Shown: positions 39,075 to 49,283, counted from the first letter of the stretch. The stretch is 64,000 bases of DNA from Flammeovirga pectinis (GCF_003970675.1 NZ_CP034562.1:3038001-3102000), one strand, 5' to 3'. The notes: generated from the sequence alone by a model not told the origin. Translations and numbers: made by a program.

Positions 39075-42000
39075 TTAGAAATCATGACCTAAAGTTACAT
39101 AATACTTTGGTTTAGTTTGTCTAAATCCATCTTCAATTCCCCAAGCAACATCTAATTTTAAATAATAGCCTAATAAAGTTGTTCTAGCACCAACTCCATG
39201 TCCCATTAAGAATGGGTATCTAAAGTTTTTCACTGTTGCATCAAATCCACCAACCGGACCAATCTCTTCTGTATTTAAAGCATTATCTTCTTCGAATGGA
39301 TTTACACCAGTCCAAGCAGAGCCAATATCATAGAAAATTACTAATTGTAAATCTCTAAGTATTTTTGATTTTGTAGGCTTCTTCGTAAGGAATTTCATTA
39401 CTGGCATTCTTAATTCTGCATTAAATACCATGTAGTTTTCGCCTTCCCACTTATTCCAATTAAAACCTCTAACAGGTGTTGTAAATTGAGTAAATAATAA
39501 ATCAGTAAGATCTGGTTGAACAGGACTTTCTGGGTTACCACCTCTAGGATCGTTGTCCATCTGGCCAAATGCCCAGTTATCCATACCTCCCATTCTATAC
39601 GTTTTAGGACTATCCCCAAAAAACTTACCTGCAGAAACTCTCATTGCTAAAGACATTGATCGTAATACTTTTTGATAACGTCTAACATCTATAGAAATGT
39701 TCTGAAAGTTCTGTGAAATACTAGTAAGCCCGACATAATTTTCATATCTAACTTTTGCTCTAGTACCTGTCAACATATTTTTACCTCTCTCTAAACTATT
39801 ATCAAATACATATTCTACATTAAAACCTGTCCATGCTCTGGTTACATCGGGAACTGATAATCCTTGAATTGATGTATCAGAATATCTTGTAAAAGATAAA
39901 AATGGTTGTACTTCAATTCTACTTCTAATACTTACAGGTAAAGAAACTCCACCTTCGTAGTAATTTTTAGCATAACGTTGTTGATTAATCTCTAAAGTTT
40001 GTCTTTCATACCTTATACTATAATCTAAACGATGTCTTAAATAAAGATATTCTGCAAAGAAGTTGCCATTACTTAAAGAGAATGTTCCAAATAACCCCGC
40101 ATTAATTTTATGGTTTTCCATTGCGTCAGTCATCATTACCTCAAACTGAAGGCCTGAGCCCATAAGAGGATCGAAACGTAGGTTTGTATTAAAACCATCT
40201 ATTGAAAATCTTGGTAAATAATCTTGAGATTTAGAGAACATCGATTTTTTAGACGATGCATCTTGTTTTGCTTTTAAACGTTCGTTGTATTTTGCCCAGA
40301 ATGCATCTCGCTTATTTTTGCTATACGAGAAAAATTTATAGTTATCAGTATTTACATCACCTTCTTCATCTACTTCATTATCATATGTAGGTTTCTGAGG
40401 TAAATTTCCAATATCAGGGCCTGTTCCTTTTGCTGTATTGATTGTAACAAATTCATAATTGTCAATATCAATTTCTTCATCAAGTGGATCTATTTCTACT
40501 TCTTTAATTGGTTCTTGCTCAATTACTGGCTCTTGGTTTTCAATAACTACAGCTTCAGTCATATCTTTTACATCAATAGAATCTTCCCAATCTATATTTT
40601 CTGTATCGATAGAATCTTGAGCTAAAATCTGTTTAAGTTGTTCTTCTTCTTGAATGGCCTGATAAATTGAATCTTGCACTCGCTTTAATTCATTTTGACG
40701 TTGTTGCTCTCTAAACAAAGCCATACGAGCTTCTGCTTCTCGTTTTCTTTTCTCTTGTAGTGCTTTTTTCTTTTTAATGATTTGTAACTCCCTAAGATCC
40801 ATTATTTGTTGCCTTCGGGTTTTGGGGGTAAAAACATTTTTATCTGGATTTACCTTACCCGTATAAATATGTTCTTTTTCATTACTATATAATACATAAG
40901 CAACTTGATTTCCATAAGTAGTAAAGTCTTTTACACTATATAAAAAGTTTGATACTTGATGTGTTACAGAATCTTGAAAATCATAAACAAAGAAATTTGT
41001 GATTCCTTTTCTATCACTTAAGAATAATAAATGTCTATCATCTAATACTCTTGGTTTAAAATCTCTACCTAAATTATTGGTTATTCTTTCTAGCTCTAAG
41101 GGTTTTTCTTTTTTATAGATAAACAAATTAAATGTACTAGAAATGTCCTCTAAATCTCCTGTTCTAGTTTTTGTAGAATCAACCGTTCTATTTGAACTAA
41201 AAACTATATCCGAACCATTTTTTAAATAAGAAGGTGAAAGGTTATCAAAATAATCTTTTGTAATCTGACGTGTTCTTCTTCTTGCAATGTTGTGTTCGTA
41301 AATATCAGTTTGCCCTCTTCTTTCTGCACTCATGGCAATTTTTTTACCATTTGGCGAAACAGCTACATCATTTATGTGATCAAACTTAAATTCAATTTCA
41401 CGTTTTACGTACCTAAAGAATGTATTAAAACCACCTTTTGATAGGTTATAAATCCACATATAGTTTTGTCCTTTCCTCTGAGAAAAAACAACTAATTCAT
41501 CTTTGCTAACCCAATCTACCAAAGGAACATCGTAATCAATTTGCTGATTAACGACCTTATAACCACTTTTAAATACCGTTTTAAGTCTCTTTTTCTCTAA
41601 ATCATATACATTGATCTTATACTTACCTTTTTCATTTTCTGTATAAGCCAAGCGAGTACCATCAGGACTAATATTTATTTTATTATAAATACGTGATTTC
41701 CTATTTCGCGCAATCGCTTCTTTTTCATCAATATCTTTATAGTTATTATTTAGTTTCTCCTGCTCTCCTAGGTAGAACTTTTTCCAACCATCAATAAACT
41801 CTTCGTAAGAAATACCTAAAGTATTTTGTAATGCTACTTTTTCATCCCTTACAATTCTTGTAAGATTTAAAATACTAGCCATATTACTTTTACCATAAGC
41901 TTCTACTAAGTAATTCCATATGGACTGACCTACAATTTTGGCGTCATCTCCTTCTAAGAAGCGAATATTTGGAAACTTTTTAGGGTGTCTAGAGAAAAAG

Positions 42001-42587
42001 TCTCTTACTTTATCATCCATTTCTCTAGACCAACCTCTAGAAATATAATCTGAAGCTCCAACAATGAACCAATTTGGCAAATTCATTAAGTAACTAGACT
42101 TAATCATATCTTTAAGGGACCCACCGTACATCATTTCAAATATTAACGCATCTGCAATACTACGTTTAATATCTTCTTCAAAAATGTATTTGCTACCACT
42201 AAAAGCAACTTCTACTTCCGAACGGATAAAACTTGTTTGTCCAGTAATAGCATACCCTTGCTGATTTAAACCAATATTACTCTGCCTTAAATCTTGAATA
42301 GAATTATAGACTAATATTTTAGTTTTATAATAAGGAGCATACCCGACTGTTTCTGTTACATTCTGGTATTCACGTTCCGCAATTTGTCCTGCAATTTTAG
42401 CTATAGTAATTCCATAGCCATAGTAATACAGTTCAAAGTGTTCTGTTTCTATGTAACTCCAATCAAATACTTCGTACTGTACTCTATTCTTTCCAAATTT
42501 ATCTAGATGAAAAAAATGTTGAGCATTAACTTCCGAGGCAATTGCGAAGAAGAAGAAGAGTAATATTAATTTGCAGTGTTGGTTCAT
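39075..42587 (-). CDS. Large outer-membrane protein: degenerate peptidase MA, TolB-like propeller, BamA-like barrel
   Basis: 1170 residues. Signal peptide ends EVNAQ. Residues 40-280 look like the peptidase MA-like fold (HFELYYYGYG, NLPNWFIVGASDYISRG), but the HExxH helix is ADALIFEMMYGG, so the metal site is gone. Residues 300-600 are a WD40/TolB-type propeller (SPDGTRLAYTENEKGKYKIN, SPNGKKIAMSAERRGQTDIY). A Lys/Glu-rich coil (605-670) and an acidic linker (680-750) follow. The last 370 residues are a surface-antigen/BamA-like barrel ending YYVTLGHDF. Probably outer-membrane inserted; function unknown. Confidence 0.82.
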   Translation of the reverse strand: MNQHCKLILLFFFFAIASEVNAQHFFHLDKFGKNRVQYEVFDWSYIETEHFELYYYGYGITIAKIAGQIAEREYQNVTETVGYAPYYKTKILVYNSIQDLRQSNIGLNQQGYAITGQTSFIRSEVEVAFSGSKYIFEEDIKRSIADALIFEMMYGGSLKDMIKSSYLMNLPNWFIVGASDYISRGWSREMDDKVRDFFSRHPKKFPNIRFLEGDDAKIVGQSIWNYLVEAYGKSNMASILNLTRIVRDEKVALQNTLGISYEEFIDGWKKFYLGEQEKLNNNYKDIDEKEAIARNRKSRIYNKINISPDGTRLAYTENEKGKYKINVYDLEKKRLKTVFKSGYKVVNQQIDYDVPLVDWVSKDELVVFSQRKGQNYMWIYNLSKGGFNTFFRYVKREIEFKFDHINDVAVSPNGKKIAMSAERRGQTDIYEHNIARRRTRQITKDYFDNLSPSYLKNGSDIVFSSNRTVDSTKTRTGDLEDISSTFNLFIYKKEKPLELERITNNLGRDFKPRVLDDRHLLFLSDRKGITNFFVYDFQDSVTHQVSNFLYSVKDFTTYGNQVAYVLYSNEKEHIYTGKVNPDKNVFTPKTRRQQIMDLRELQIIKKKKALQEKRKREAEARMALFREQQRQNELKRVQDSIYQAIQEEEQLKQILAQDSIDTENIDWEDSIDVKDMTEAVVIENQEPVIEQEPIKEVEIDPLDEEIDIDNYEFVTINTAKGTGPDIGNLPQKPTYDNEVDEEGDVNTDNYKFFSYSKNKRDAFWAKYNERLKAKQDASSKKSMFSKSQDYLPRFSIDGFNTNLRFDPLMGSGLQFEVMMTDAMENHKINAGLFGTFSLSNGNFFAEYLYLRHRLDYSIRYERQTLEINQQRYAKNYYEGGVSLPVSIRSRIEVQPFLSFTRYSDTSIQGLSVPDVTRAWTGFNVEYVFDNSLERGKNMLTGTRAKVRYENYVGLTSISQNFQNISIDVRRYQKVLRSMSLAMRVSAGKFFGDSPKTYRMGGMDNWAFGQMDNDPRGGNPESPVQPDLTDLLFTQFTTPVRGFNWNKWEGENYMVFNAELRMPVMKFLTKKPTKSKILRDLQLVIFYDIGSAWTGVNPFEEDNALNTEEIGPVGGFDATVKNFRYPFLMGHGVGARTTLLGYYLKLDVAWGIEDGFRQTKPKYYVTLGHDF

Positions 42588-42925
42588 ATTATTAATGTCC
42601 CTCCTTTGAGACAGTCAGAATTAAAATAGATAATGCGTTAATGGTACTAGGTCCAAAAACATTGACAATAGAGTTAATAACTAATAGTTTACTAGAACAA
42701 GTTGAAATGAAAAGAGTTTTTTCAAATTGCTTCTGATCTAAATTAAGAAAAAAAAATGGTCTAGCACTACTGATTTTAAGAAAAAATGTGCCTTTATAGC
42801 CATTTACTAAATTTATATTTAATACTAAATGATAATAATTTCCCGAAAATCAAATAATCTCCTTATTTTTGGCTTGAAAACGAAAAATAATAGAGGCAAT
42901 TAAAATAAAGTCTTACAATTAGATT
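42588..42925. other. Divergent intergenic region upstream of E2 gene
   Basis: 338 A+T-rich bases between the propeller-barrel gene (minus) and the E2 gene (plus). Apart from the E2 promoter candidate (42839-42871) I see no repeat, hairpin or coding frame of note. Confidence 0.45.
42839..42871 (+). promoter_or_regulatory. Probable promoter of the pyruvate dehydrogenase E2 gene
   Basis: TATTTTTG at 42864-42871 matches TAnnTTTG; TTTC at 42839-42842 is one base off the -33 TTTG with a 21-base spacer. Start near 42877, leader about 50 bases. Confidence 0.4.
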
Positions 42926-44584
42926 ATGGCGGAAATAATCAGAATGCCTAAGATGTCTGATACGATGACAGAAGGCGTTATCGCATCTTGGCTAGTAAAA
43001 GTAGGTGATCAAATAGCATCTGGAGATGTGATCGCTGAGGTTGAAACAGATAAAGCAACAATGGAACTTGAGAACTATGAAGATGGTACTTTATTGTACA
43101 TCGCAGTTCAAGAGAAAGAAGCTGTTGCTATCGATGGAATTATTGCAATTGTTGGAGAAGAAGGTGAAGATTACCAATCACTTCTTTCTGGAGATACTGC
43201 TGCTGCTCCTGCAGAAGCTCCTGCGGCACCTGCCGCTCCGGAAGCTCCTGCTGCTGCTCCAGCACCTGCTGCAGAAGCAATAGATACTTCTGGTATCAAT
43301 GCAACTGTAGTTAAAATGCCAAAAATGTCAGATACAATGACTGATGGTACTATTTCATCTTGGTTGATGAAAGTTGGTGACGAAGTAAATGCTGGTGATA
43401 TTTTAGCTGAAGTTCAAACGGACAAAGCTACAATGGAATTAGAATCTTACGATGAAGGTAAACTTCTATACGTTGCTGTTGAAGATGGTGGTTCTGTTCC
43501 TGTAGATGGTGTTATTGCCATTATTGGTGAAGAAGGCGCTGATTACGAAACTTTATTAAAAGCTGAAGCGGCAAAATCTGCTGCTCCTACTACTGAAGCT
43601 GCTCCAGTTGCTGAGGCTGCTCCTGCACCCAAAGCCGCCGCTGCTGCTCCAGTTGCTAAGAAAACTTCTGCACCTGCTGTAGCTCAATCAAGAGATGCGG
43701 CTCCTGCTCCAGAGCATGATGGAAAAAGAGTATTTGCTTCTCCATTAGCTAAGAAAATGGCTGAAGACAAAGGTTTTAATATTGCTATGATTCCTGGATC
43801 TGGAGATCACGGTAGAGTAATTAAGCGTGATGTTGAAGCATTCGTTCCTGCACCAACAACTGCTCCTGCTACTCCTCCTGTAGCTGCTGTGCCTGCTGGT
43901 GTTGAAAGCTTTGATGATCAGCCTATGAATAATATGCGTAAGGCGATCACTAGAAACCTTAACTCTAGCCAATTTGGTGCTCCTCACTTCTATTTAACAA
44001 TGGATATCGACATGGACAATGCTATGGCAGCAAGAAAGTCTATGAACGAGGTTGCAGATGTTAAAATTTCTTTCAATGATATGGTTGTTAAAGCTGTTGC
44101 TGCTTCTTTAAAGAAGCATCCAATGGTTAACTCATTAGTTGAAGGTGATGTTATTAGAGTAGCAAGCCATGTAAATGTAGGTGTAGCTGTTGCTATTCCT
44201 GATGGTTTAGTAGTACCAGTAATTAGACATACAGATTCATTATCTTTATCTCAAATTTCTGGAACTGTTAAAGAGATGGCTGGTAAAGCAAAAGATAAAA
44301 AATTATCTTTAGATGAAATGACAGGTGCAACATTTACAATTTCAAACTTAGGTATGTTTGGAATTGAACAGTTCACTTCGATTTTAAATGCTCCTGCTTC
44401 TTGTATTTTAGCTGTTGGTGGTATTAAGCAAGTTCCTGTTGTTAAAAACGGTCAAATTGTTCCTGGTAACGTAATGAAAATTACACTTACTTGTGATCAT
44501 AGATCTGTTGATGGTGCAATCGGTGCTGCATTCTTACATACACTTAAAGGTCTTTTAGAAGATCCTGTTAGAATCTTAATCTAA
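42926..44584 (+). CDS. pdhC: Pyruvate dehydrogenase complex E2 (dihydrolipoyl acetyltransferase)
   Basis: Transfers acetyl groups from lipoyl arms to CoA, 552 residues. Two lipoyl domains (1-80 and about 128-208), each with TDKATMELE carrying the lipoylated Lys (Lys43 in the first). Ala/Pro-rich swinging linkers follow. The E1/E3-binding domain is VFASPLAKKMAEDKGFNIAM plus GDHGRVIKRDVEAF. The catalytic domain (about 325-552) has the DHRSVDGAIGAAFL active-site motif. The neighbouring E1 and E3 genes are absent, so the complex is encoded at scattered loci. Confidence 0.94.
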   Translation: MAEIIRMPKMSDTMTEGVIASWLVKVGDQIASGDVIAEVETDKATMELENYEDGTLLYIAVQEKEAVAIDGIIAIVGEEGEDYQSLLSGDTAAAPAEAPAAPAAPEAPAAAPAPAAEAIDTSGINATVVKMPKMSDTMTDGTISSWLMKVGDEVNAGDILAEVQTDKATMELESYDEGKLLYVAVEDGGSVPVDGVIAIIGEEGADYETLLKAEAAKSAAPTTEAAPVAEAAPAPKAAAAAPVAKKTSAPAVAQSRDAAPAPEHDGKRVFASPLAKKMAEDKGFNIAMIPGSGDHGRVIKRDVEAFVPAPTTAPATPPVAAVPAGVESFDDQPMNNMRKAITRNLNSSQFGAPHFYLTMDIDMDNAMAARKSMNEVADVKISFNDMVVKAVAASLKKHPMVNSLVEGDVIRVASHVNVGVAVAIPDGLVVPVIRHTDSLSLSQISGTVKEMAGKAKDKKLSLDEMTGATFTISNLGMFGIEQFTSILNAPASCILAVGGIKQVPVVKNGQIVPGNVMKITLTCDHRSVDGAIGAAFLHTLKGLLEDPVRILI

Positions 44585-44607
44585 TTCACACGAATTAGTT
44601 TACATAT

Positions 44608-44645
44608 AAAAAGGACTACTGCAATTAATTGTAGTAGTCTTTTTG
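44608..44645 (+). terminator. Intrinsic terminator after E2 gene
   Basis: GGACTACTGCAATT pairs with AATTGTAGTAGTC (one G-T pair), then five Ts, 25 bases past the stop. Confidence 0.88.
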
Positions 44646-44663
44646 CTTTTAAAAAATCTAGTA

Positions 44664-44701
44664 CAAAAAAATGCAATATACTTTTACAGTATATTGCATT
44701 T
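44664..44701 (-). terminator. Intrinsic terminator for the S41 peptidase unit
   Basis: Perfect 14-bp stem AAATGCAATATACT / AGTATATTGCATTT with a 5-base loop. Seven As on the plus-strand side give a minus-strand T-run. It lies about 115 bases past the peptidase stop. Confidence 0.75.
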
Positions 44702-44817
44702 CTGAGTGATTGGATTAATCGTCCTGTCGGTTAGACAGCTTTTATTTAGTATTATTCGCAGTAGTTAATAACGAATACTGCATGAATAAGTTTCAAAAAA
44801 AATGACATTTTTCACCT

Positions 44818-45927
44818 TTACCAACTCCCATTAAATATTTCTGTTATTGCACTTTCTAGTTGAGTATCTTTATCCATCTCTGTATCAATAGGTTGCTGAG
44901 TTACTAAGATATCTGGAGGAACTCCCAATTCAAAATCTAAATCTCCATCAACAGATCGAGTCTGCGTAACAGACATTCTGTAATACCATCCATTAGGTAA
45001 TTGACCGCCTCTTGGTGCTCCAAGGCCACCACCTGTTGGTACTCCTATTATCTTTACATCCCTTAGTTTCTGTACTGATTTCATTGCAGTAGCAAAGTAT
45101 GATGTTGCACTATAACAACCTCTATCTGTAAGAATAACTATCTTACCTGGATAATATAATCCACTTGGAGATATATTAGCAGGAATCCAATCATCAAAGT
45201 CATCTGCTCCAGGCCCTGTCTTATTTCTACTATAATACAATGTAACTTCACCAGAATCAGAAGGTATAAACCTTTGACACATTTTAAAAATATTCAATGG
45301 AGAGCCTCCTCCATTACTTCTTACATCGATTACCATTCCATAGGTTGTTTTTCCATATCTAGAAATAACATAATCAATATCGTAGCTAGAAATCATTGAA
45401 GAAAAACTACTATATCTTACATAGGCAATACCTTTGGGTACTCCATTCTCAATCTTAACAATAGGCTTTTTTTCTCCATCAGCTGGATCAATAGCATGAA
45501 TAAAGTCATGCTGTAAAGGTCCTGTTATAGTGTAGTAATCACTTAAGTAAGTGGTTCTTATAATCCTTGTACTATAATTAGAATCAGGAACAGCTAATTC
45601 GGGATATCTAGAAACATTAAATGCCGAATATAGATTTACATGTCCATCTTCTAATGTCTCTAGCATATTAAACATACTTCGGAAAAATACTTCTTGTGGC
45701 ATATCATTCGTAACCTGCACTCTATAAACAGAATAAACACTGTCCCAATCAATATTTTTTAATTCTAGATAAGAATATTGATCATGAACTTTTTGCCATA
45801 AATATTCAAAAGTTTCTGTATTTGAAGAAGTAGGATCAGCCTCAATAAACATTTTCTCACAACTAAATAATGTGAGTAGTAAGGCAATTGAAATAGCCTT
45901 ACACACTAGCTTTTTTATATTTTTCAT
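44818..45927 (-). CDS. S41 family peptidase lipoprotein
   Basis: 369 residues. Lipobox LTLFSC places the lipidated Cys at 23. The tail-specific-protease fold shows GIAYVRYSSFSS, VIDVRSNGGGSPL and the catalytic serine loop DRGCYSATSYFATAM, then GVPTGGGLGAPRGG. There is no clear PDZ insertion, so it belongs to the shorter Bacteroidota S41 lipoproteins. It follows the 295-residue barrel-like protein gene by a single base, so translation is probably coupled. Substrate unknown. Confidence 0.87.
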   Translation of the reverse strand: MKNIKKLVCKAISIALLLTLFSCEKMFIEADPTSSNTETFEYLWQKVHDQYSYLELKNIDWDSVYSVYRVQVTNDMPQEVFFRSMFNMLETLEDGHVNLYSAFNVSRYPELAVPDSNYSTRIIRTTYLSDYYTITGPLQHDFIHAIDPADGEKKPIVKIENGVPKGIAYVRYSSFSSMISSYDIDYVISRYGKTTYGMVIDVRSNGGGSPLNIFKMCQRFIPSDSGEVTLYYSRNKTGPGADDFDDWIPANISPSGLYYPGKIVILTDRGCYSATSYFATAMKSVQKLRDVKIIGVPTGGGLGAPRGGQLPNGWYYRMSVTQTRSVDGDLDFELGVPPDILVTQQPIDTEMDKDTQLESAITEIFNGSW

Positions 45928-45928
45928 C

Positions 45929-46816
45929 TTATTTCTTATTTCCAGTTACGTTAAACATAAATGCCAAACCTAAACGGTGGTACGCTCCTTTAGATGTACC
46001 ACTACTTCCTTCGTTTACAGCATAATATTTCCATTCGTATTGTAATCTAAATGCATTAAGATTATGTAATTTGTAATACATTTCTAAACGAGATTGAAAT
46101 TGAACTAGCTTTCCAATAAAAGCAAACTCTTGCTGTCCCCCTCCTGATAAGAAGTTGGCTCCTGTAGTAAAATCACTTATTGTATTGTAACTAGGGCGCA
46201 TGTAACTACCCATTAAAGGCAAAGAAATTGACCATAGAAAAGTAAGGTCTCGATCTCTTTTCCTAAAGAACTTACCTGTTTTCCCTATACTTACATCCCA
46301 TTCTAATTGCCCTCCTAAACCAAAACCAGAAATATATTCAAAATTTAAAGCTGAATTTGTATAGGAGAAATTACCCCTATAATTCCCTAAAAAATCAATT
46401 GCACCTCCTAATTTTAAAGAAGCTCCTTTTGTACCACTAAATACCGGGTTGATTTTCCATAAGGCGTGGGTGTGCACAGGTATCGTATAATATATATTCC
46501 CACCTGTATCTGTACTCCCTGAAAGATCTGTATACATTAAGCCAAAATTAAAACCACCATCAATTAGAAATTCAAAATGATCGCTTGTATTTAAGTAACC
46601 TCCAGATGCTCCTATTCCCATACCTGAATAGGTTAAAGGAGAAAACGCAGCATCTCTAGATTTAACGTTAGCAACAAAATTTGACCCAAGTAAAATATAT
46701 TGATTTTGCTTTCTATCTTTTTTAATTTCTTCTACTTCTTCTTGTGCAAAGGAAATAGTAGAAACAAAAGAGAGTAACATCAGCAAAGGAAAACCAATAG
46801 CCTTTGTTTTATTCAT
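45929..46816 (-). CDS. Outer-membrane barrel-like protein, unknown function
   Basis: 295 residues. Signal peptide ending ISFAQ, then a short acidic/basic stretch (EEVEEIKKDRKQ) and alternating aromatic/Gly strands typical of a beta-barrel (FEFLIDGGFNFGLMYTDLSG; FEYISGFGLGGQLEWDVSIG). It ends HRLGLAFMFNVTGNKK. No named family recognised. First gene of a two-gene unit with the S41 lipoprotein; a substrate-channel or partner relation is only a guess. Confidence 0.7.
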   Translation of the reverse strand: MNKTKAIGFPLLMLLSFVSTISFAQEEVEEIKKDRKQNQYILLGSNFVANVKSRDAAFSPLTYSGMGIGASGGYLNTSDHFEFLIDGGFNFGLMYTDLSGSTDTGGNIYYTIPVHTHALWKINPVFSGTKGASLKLGGAIDFLGNYRGNFSYTNSALNFEYISGFGLGGQLEWDVSIGKTGKFFRKRDRDLTFLWSISLPLMGSYMRPSYNTISDFTTGANFLSGGGQQEFAFIGKLVQFQSRLEMYYKLHNLNAFRLQYEWKYYAVNEGSSGTSKGAYHRLGLAFMFNVTGNKK

Positions 46817-47065
46817 TGTAATTGATTGAAGGATTAATAATAGTTAGTACGTAATTCTTCTTACGACTAGTTTACTTTAAACTAATATTAAATTAATGAA
46901 CCTTTTTGAGTAAAAAAATAATTTTTGCAATAGATAATTCTTATTTTTATTACTTAATTTTTTAGAAGCTCCATATTTCTTAAAAATTATCTCTCTCAAA
47001 AACATATATCTCTTTATTCTGAAATCAAATTATTGTATTTTTTGTTTATTCTCTTCTTTTGAATT

Positions 47066-48550
47066 ATGTCTAGATCAAACTATAAATATTCTTTTTTAAT
47101 CCTTATTCTACTCTACCAAATACCGTCATTAGCTCAAACAGGTAGGTATTGGAGTAATAGCTTTAATACAGATGCAAGTTTACTATCTGGTGCGGTGGTA
47201 GGTGGTGGTAGTGGAATTGCAGCTATCTTTTATAACCCTGCCCAAGTTGCAGATATTGACTATCAAAAATTCTCTATTACAGCAAATATTTTTAGTACTT
47301 ATATATATAACTATAGCGATGCTTTAGGAAGTGGTAATAGTTACAGTGATTGGAATTTTAAAGTACAGCCTCGATTTGTTGCTTTTTTACTTAGACCCAA
47401 AAATTGGGATAAAACAAGTATAGAATTAGCAAGTTTTACTAGAGATAATGCCAATACAGAATTAAGATCAAGAACTACTCATCAGTTAGATATATTAAGT
47501 GCAACACCTGGCATAGATGAATATATAGGAGATTTTTACTATAGATTAGACTATGAAGATTATTGGTTAGGTGCAAGTATCGCTAAAAAAATGTCAGATA
47601 AATTCAGTTTAGGTATAAGTGCATTCCATTCTTATGTATCTATGAATTATACCTACGATATAGAAGCTAATGCCTATAACCTAAATCAAAGTAAGCAAAT
47701 TGATAATGAAGATTTCTATGTAGCTAATTTCAAAAATACACAAAGTATAAAAGGATATACTTCTAGAATAATTTTAAAAATAGGACTTAAATATTCTCTA
47801 AAAAATCTAGATCTAGGTCTTGCTGTAACTACACCTACAATGGCTTATGCAGGAGAATCTGAAATATACAGAGAGGTTGCTGTTAATAATGTTAGTGTAA
47901 ATAGTACTACTCCATTACCTAATATGTTGGTTACTGAGTTTCAGGACGAACTAGTAACTAATTTTAAAGAACCTTTTTCTGTAGCTGTAGGCGGAACCTA
48001 TTATAGAGAGAAATCTTCTTTCTATTTTACAGCAGAATATTTTGCTGCGATAAAGAAATATAATCAGATAACAGATAGACCTCCAGGACCTGAAGTAACA
48101 AACAATTTAATAGGAATTAGAACAGAAAATTGGTTAAATAATACAACAAGTAAAGATCAAGTAACCAATGTTGCTATTGGTTGGAGAAATAGAGTTAGCA
48201 AAAATGTAGAAATTATAAGTGGTTTTAGAACTGATTTTACTTATGATGAATATGATGGGGGAAGTGATAACCTATATCCATCAGAAATTACAATATTTTC
48301 TTTAGATCAATATCACGTAACTGCTGGTGCTCAATTTAGGGTATTGAAAACTGATATTATTGCAGGATTGCAATATTCTATATCTTATAAAGATAACTTA
48401 CCTCAGATCGCTAATTTTGATAATCCCATTGAGTTTTCTGCAAAAGACCGTGTAGTATTACAAGGATATAGAAATAATACAATGAGTATAAATGAAAATA
48501 CATTAAGTTTATTCCTTGGTTTCACTTACAATATTGGAGAGGATAACTAA
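47066..48550 (+). CDS. FadL/OmpP1-type outer-membrane transporter
   Basis: 494 residues. Signal peptide ending SLAQ. The N-terminal hatch motif GSGIAAIFYNPAQVADID resembles the FadL/TodX NPA motif. Barrel strands follow (DYEDYWLGASIAKKMSDKFS; LGLAVTTPTMAYAGE; TAGAQFRVLKTDIIAGLQYS), ending LGFTYNIGEDN. Probably imports hydrophobic compounds. It heads a tight five-gene plus-strand run; its stop overlaps the next start by one base. Confidence 0.75.
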   Translation: MSRSNYKYSFLILILLYQIPSLAQTGRYWSNSFNTDASLLSGAVVGGGSGIAAIFYNPAQVADIDYQKFSITANIFSTYIYNYSDALGSGNSYSDWNFKVQPRFVAFLLRPKNWDKTSIELASFTRDNANTELRSRTTHQLDILSATPGIDEYIGDFYYRLDYEDYWLGASIAKKMSDKFSLGISAFHSYVSMNYTYDIEANAYNLNQSKQIDNEDFYVANFKNTQSIKGYTSRIILKIGLKYSLKNLDLGLAVTTPTMAYAGESEIYREVAVNNVSVNSTTPLPNMLVTEFQDELVTNFKEPFSVAVGGTYYREKSSFYFTAEYFAAIKKYNQITDRPPGPEVTNNLIGIRTENWLNNTTSKDQVTNVAIGWRNRVSKNVEIISGFRTDFTYDEYDGGSDNLYPSEITIFSLDQYHVTAGAQFRVLKTDIIAGLQYSISYKDNLPQIANFDNPIEFSAKDRVVLQGYRNNTMSINENTLSLFLGFTYNIGEDN

Positions 48551-49065
48551 TGAATTTACGAAAATGGTTTACTAATTTTTTTACATCTGCAAACAAACAA
48601 AATATAGATTTTTGGGACGGTGCTACCTCTATCATAAATATTAAAGCTCGTTTTATATCCTTACAACAAGGATATATAGAGATGCACGCTTTAAAGCATT
48701 TAAAAAAAGAGCAAGATGTTATAAAGTTAGAAAACGTTCAAGGTTATTATTCTTTTAATGGTCATAACTCTTGGGCGACTACTAGTACTTATACTGGAAA
48801 TCTAAAAATAGAGCATTTAAAAGATAATAAATACGATTGTACCTGGGAAATGGGTATTGGTAATCAGACACAAAAGGGAAATGGTTTTCTTTTTGAAGAC
48901 TTATTATGTATTAATTTCACTTATAAAGATAAAGACAGTTTATTTAAAGGAATTACTATCTATAAATTTATTAATCAAACAGAAGCTAAAGGTTTTTGGA
49001 TTGAAGAGGGAATTTATGAAGTTGGGTTTGAAGAAATAAGTTTAAAGAATAAAGGGTTTATATGA
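48550..49065 (+). CDS. Unknown cytosolic protein in FadL-like operon
   Basis: 171 residues, no signal peptide. Predicted all-beta with aromatic strands (GNLKIEHLKDNKYDCTWEM; GFLFEDLLCINFTYKDKD; AKGFWIEEGIYEVGFEEI), which recalls a lipocalin-like sheet but without a recognisable motif. Its start is coupled to the preceding stop (TAATG) and its own stop overlaps the next start (ATGA region). I recognise no family. Confidence 0.6.
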   Translation: MNLRKWFTNFFTSANKQNIDFWDGATSIINIKARFISLQQGYIEMHALKHLKKEQDVIKLENVQGYYSFNGHNSWATTSTYTGNLKIEHLKDNKYDCTWEMGIGNQTQKGNGFLFEDLLCINFTYKDKDSLFKGITIYKFINQTEAKGFWIEEGIYEVGFEEISLKNKGFI

Positions 49066-49283
49066 ATAGTAGACAAATATATGAGAAGTTATTAGCTGAT
49101 AAGAGTACTGCTAAAAACTATGCGAAGTACAATCAACTTTCAGAATATCAAAAAAAATGCTTGTACAACTCTAATTATTGGAGGGTACAAACAGGAGAAG
49201 AACCTATTTCAGTTCCAGAAAGTGATACCTCATATTGGGAAGATATTGAGAAAAATTTGGAGAAATGTCACAATGAAAGTTAA
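49062..49283 (+). CDS. Small unknown protein in FadL-like operon
   Basis: 73 residues: mostly helical, Tyr/Asn/Lys rich, with YNQLSEYQKKCLYNSNYWRV and an acidic end (DTSYWEDIEKNLEK). Its start overlaps the upstream stop by four bases, and the next gene follows after 38, so translation coupling supports it as a real gene despite its size. No family recognised. Confidence 0.55.
   Translation: MNSRQIYEKLLADKSTAKNYAKYNQLSEYQKKCLYNSNYWRVQTGEEPISVPESDTSYWEDIEKNLEKCHNES

Noticed and set aside
43190-43280. GCTCCTGCT-type repeat in the E2 gene
   Set aside because: Encodes the Ala/Pro swinging-arm linker normal for E2 subunits, not a mobile or CRISPR repeat.
44702-44817. Second hairpin (GCAGTA / TACTGC) after the E2 terminators
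   Set aside because: Only a six-base stem with a long AT loop and no U-run; not supported as a terminator or RNA.
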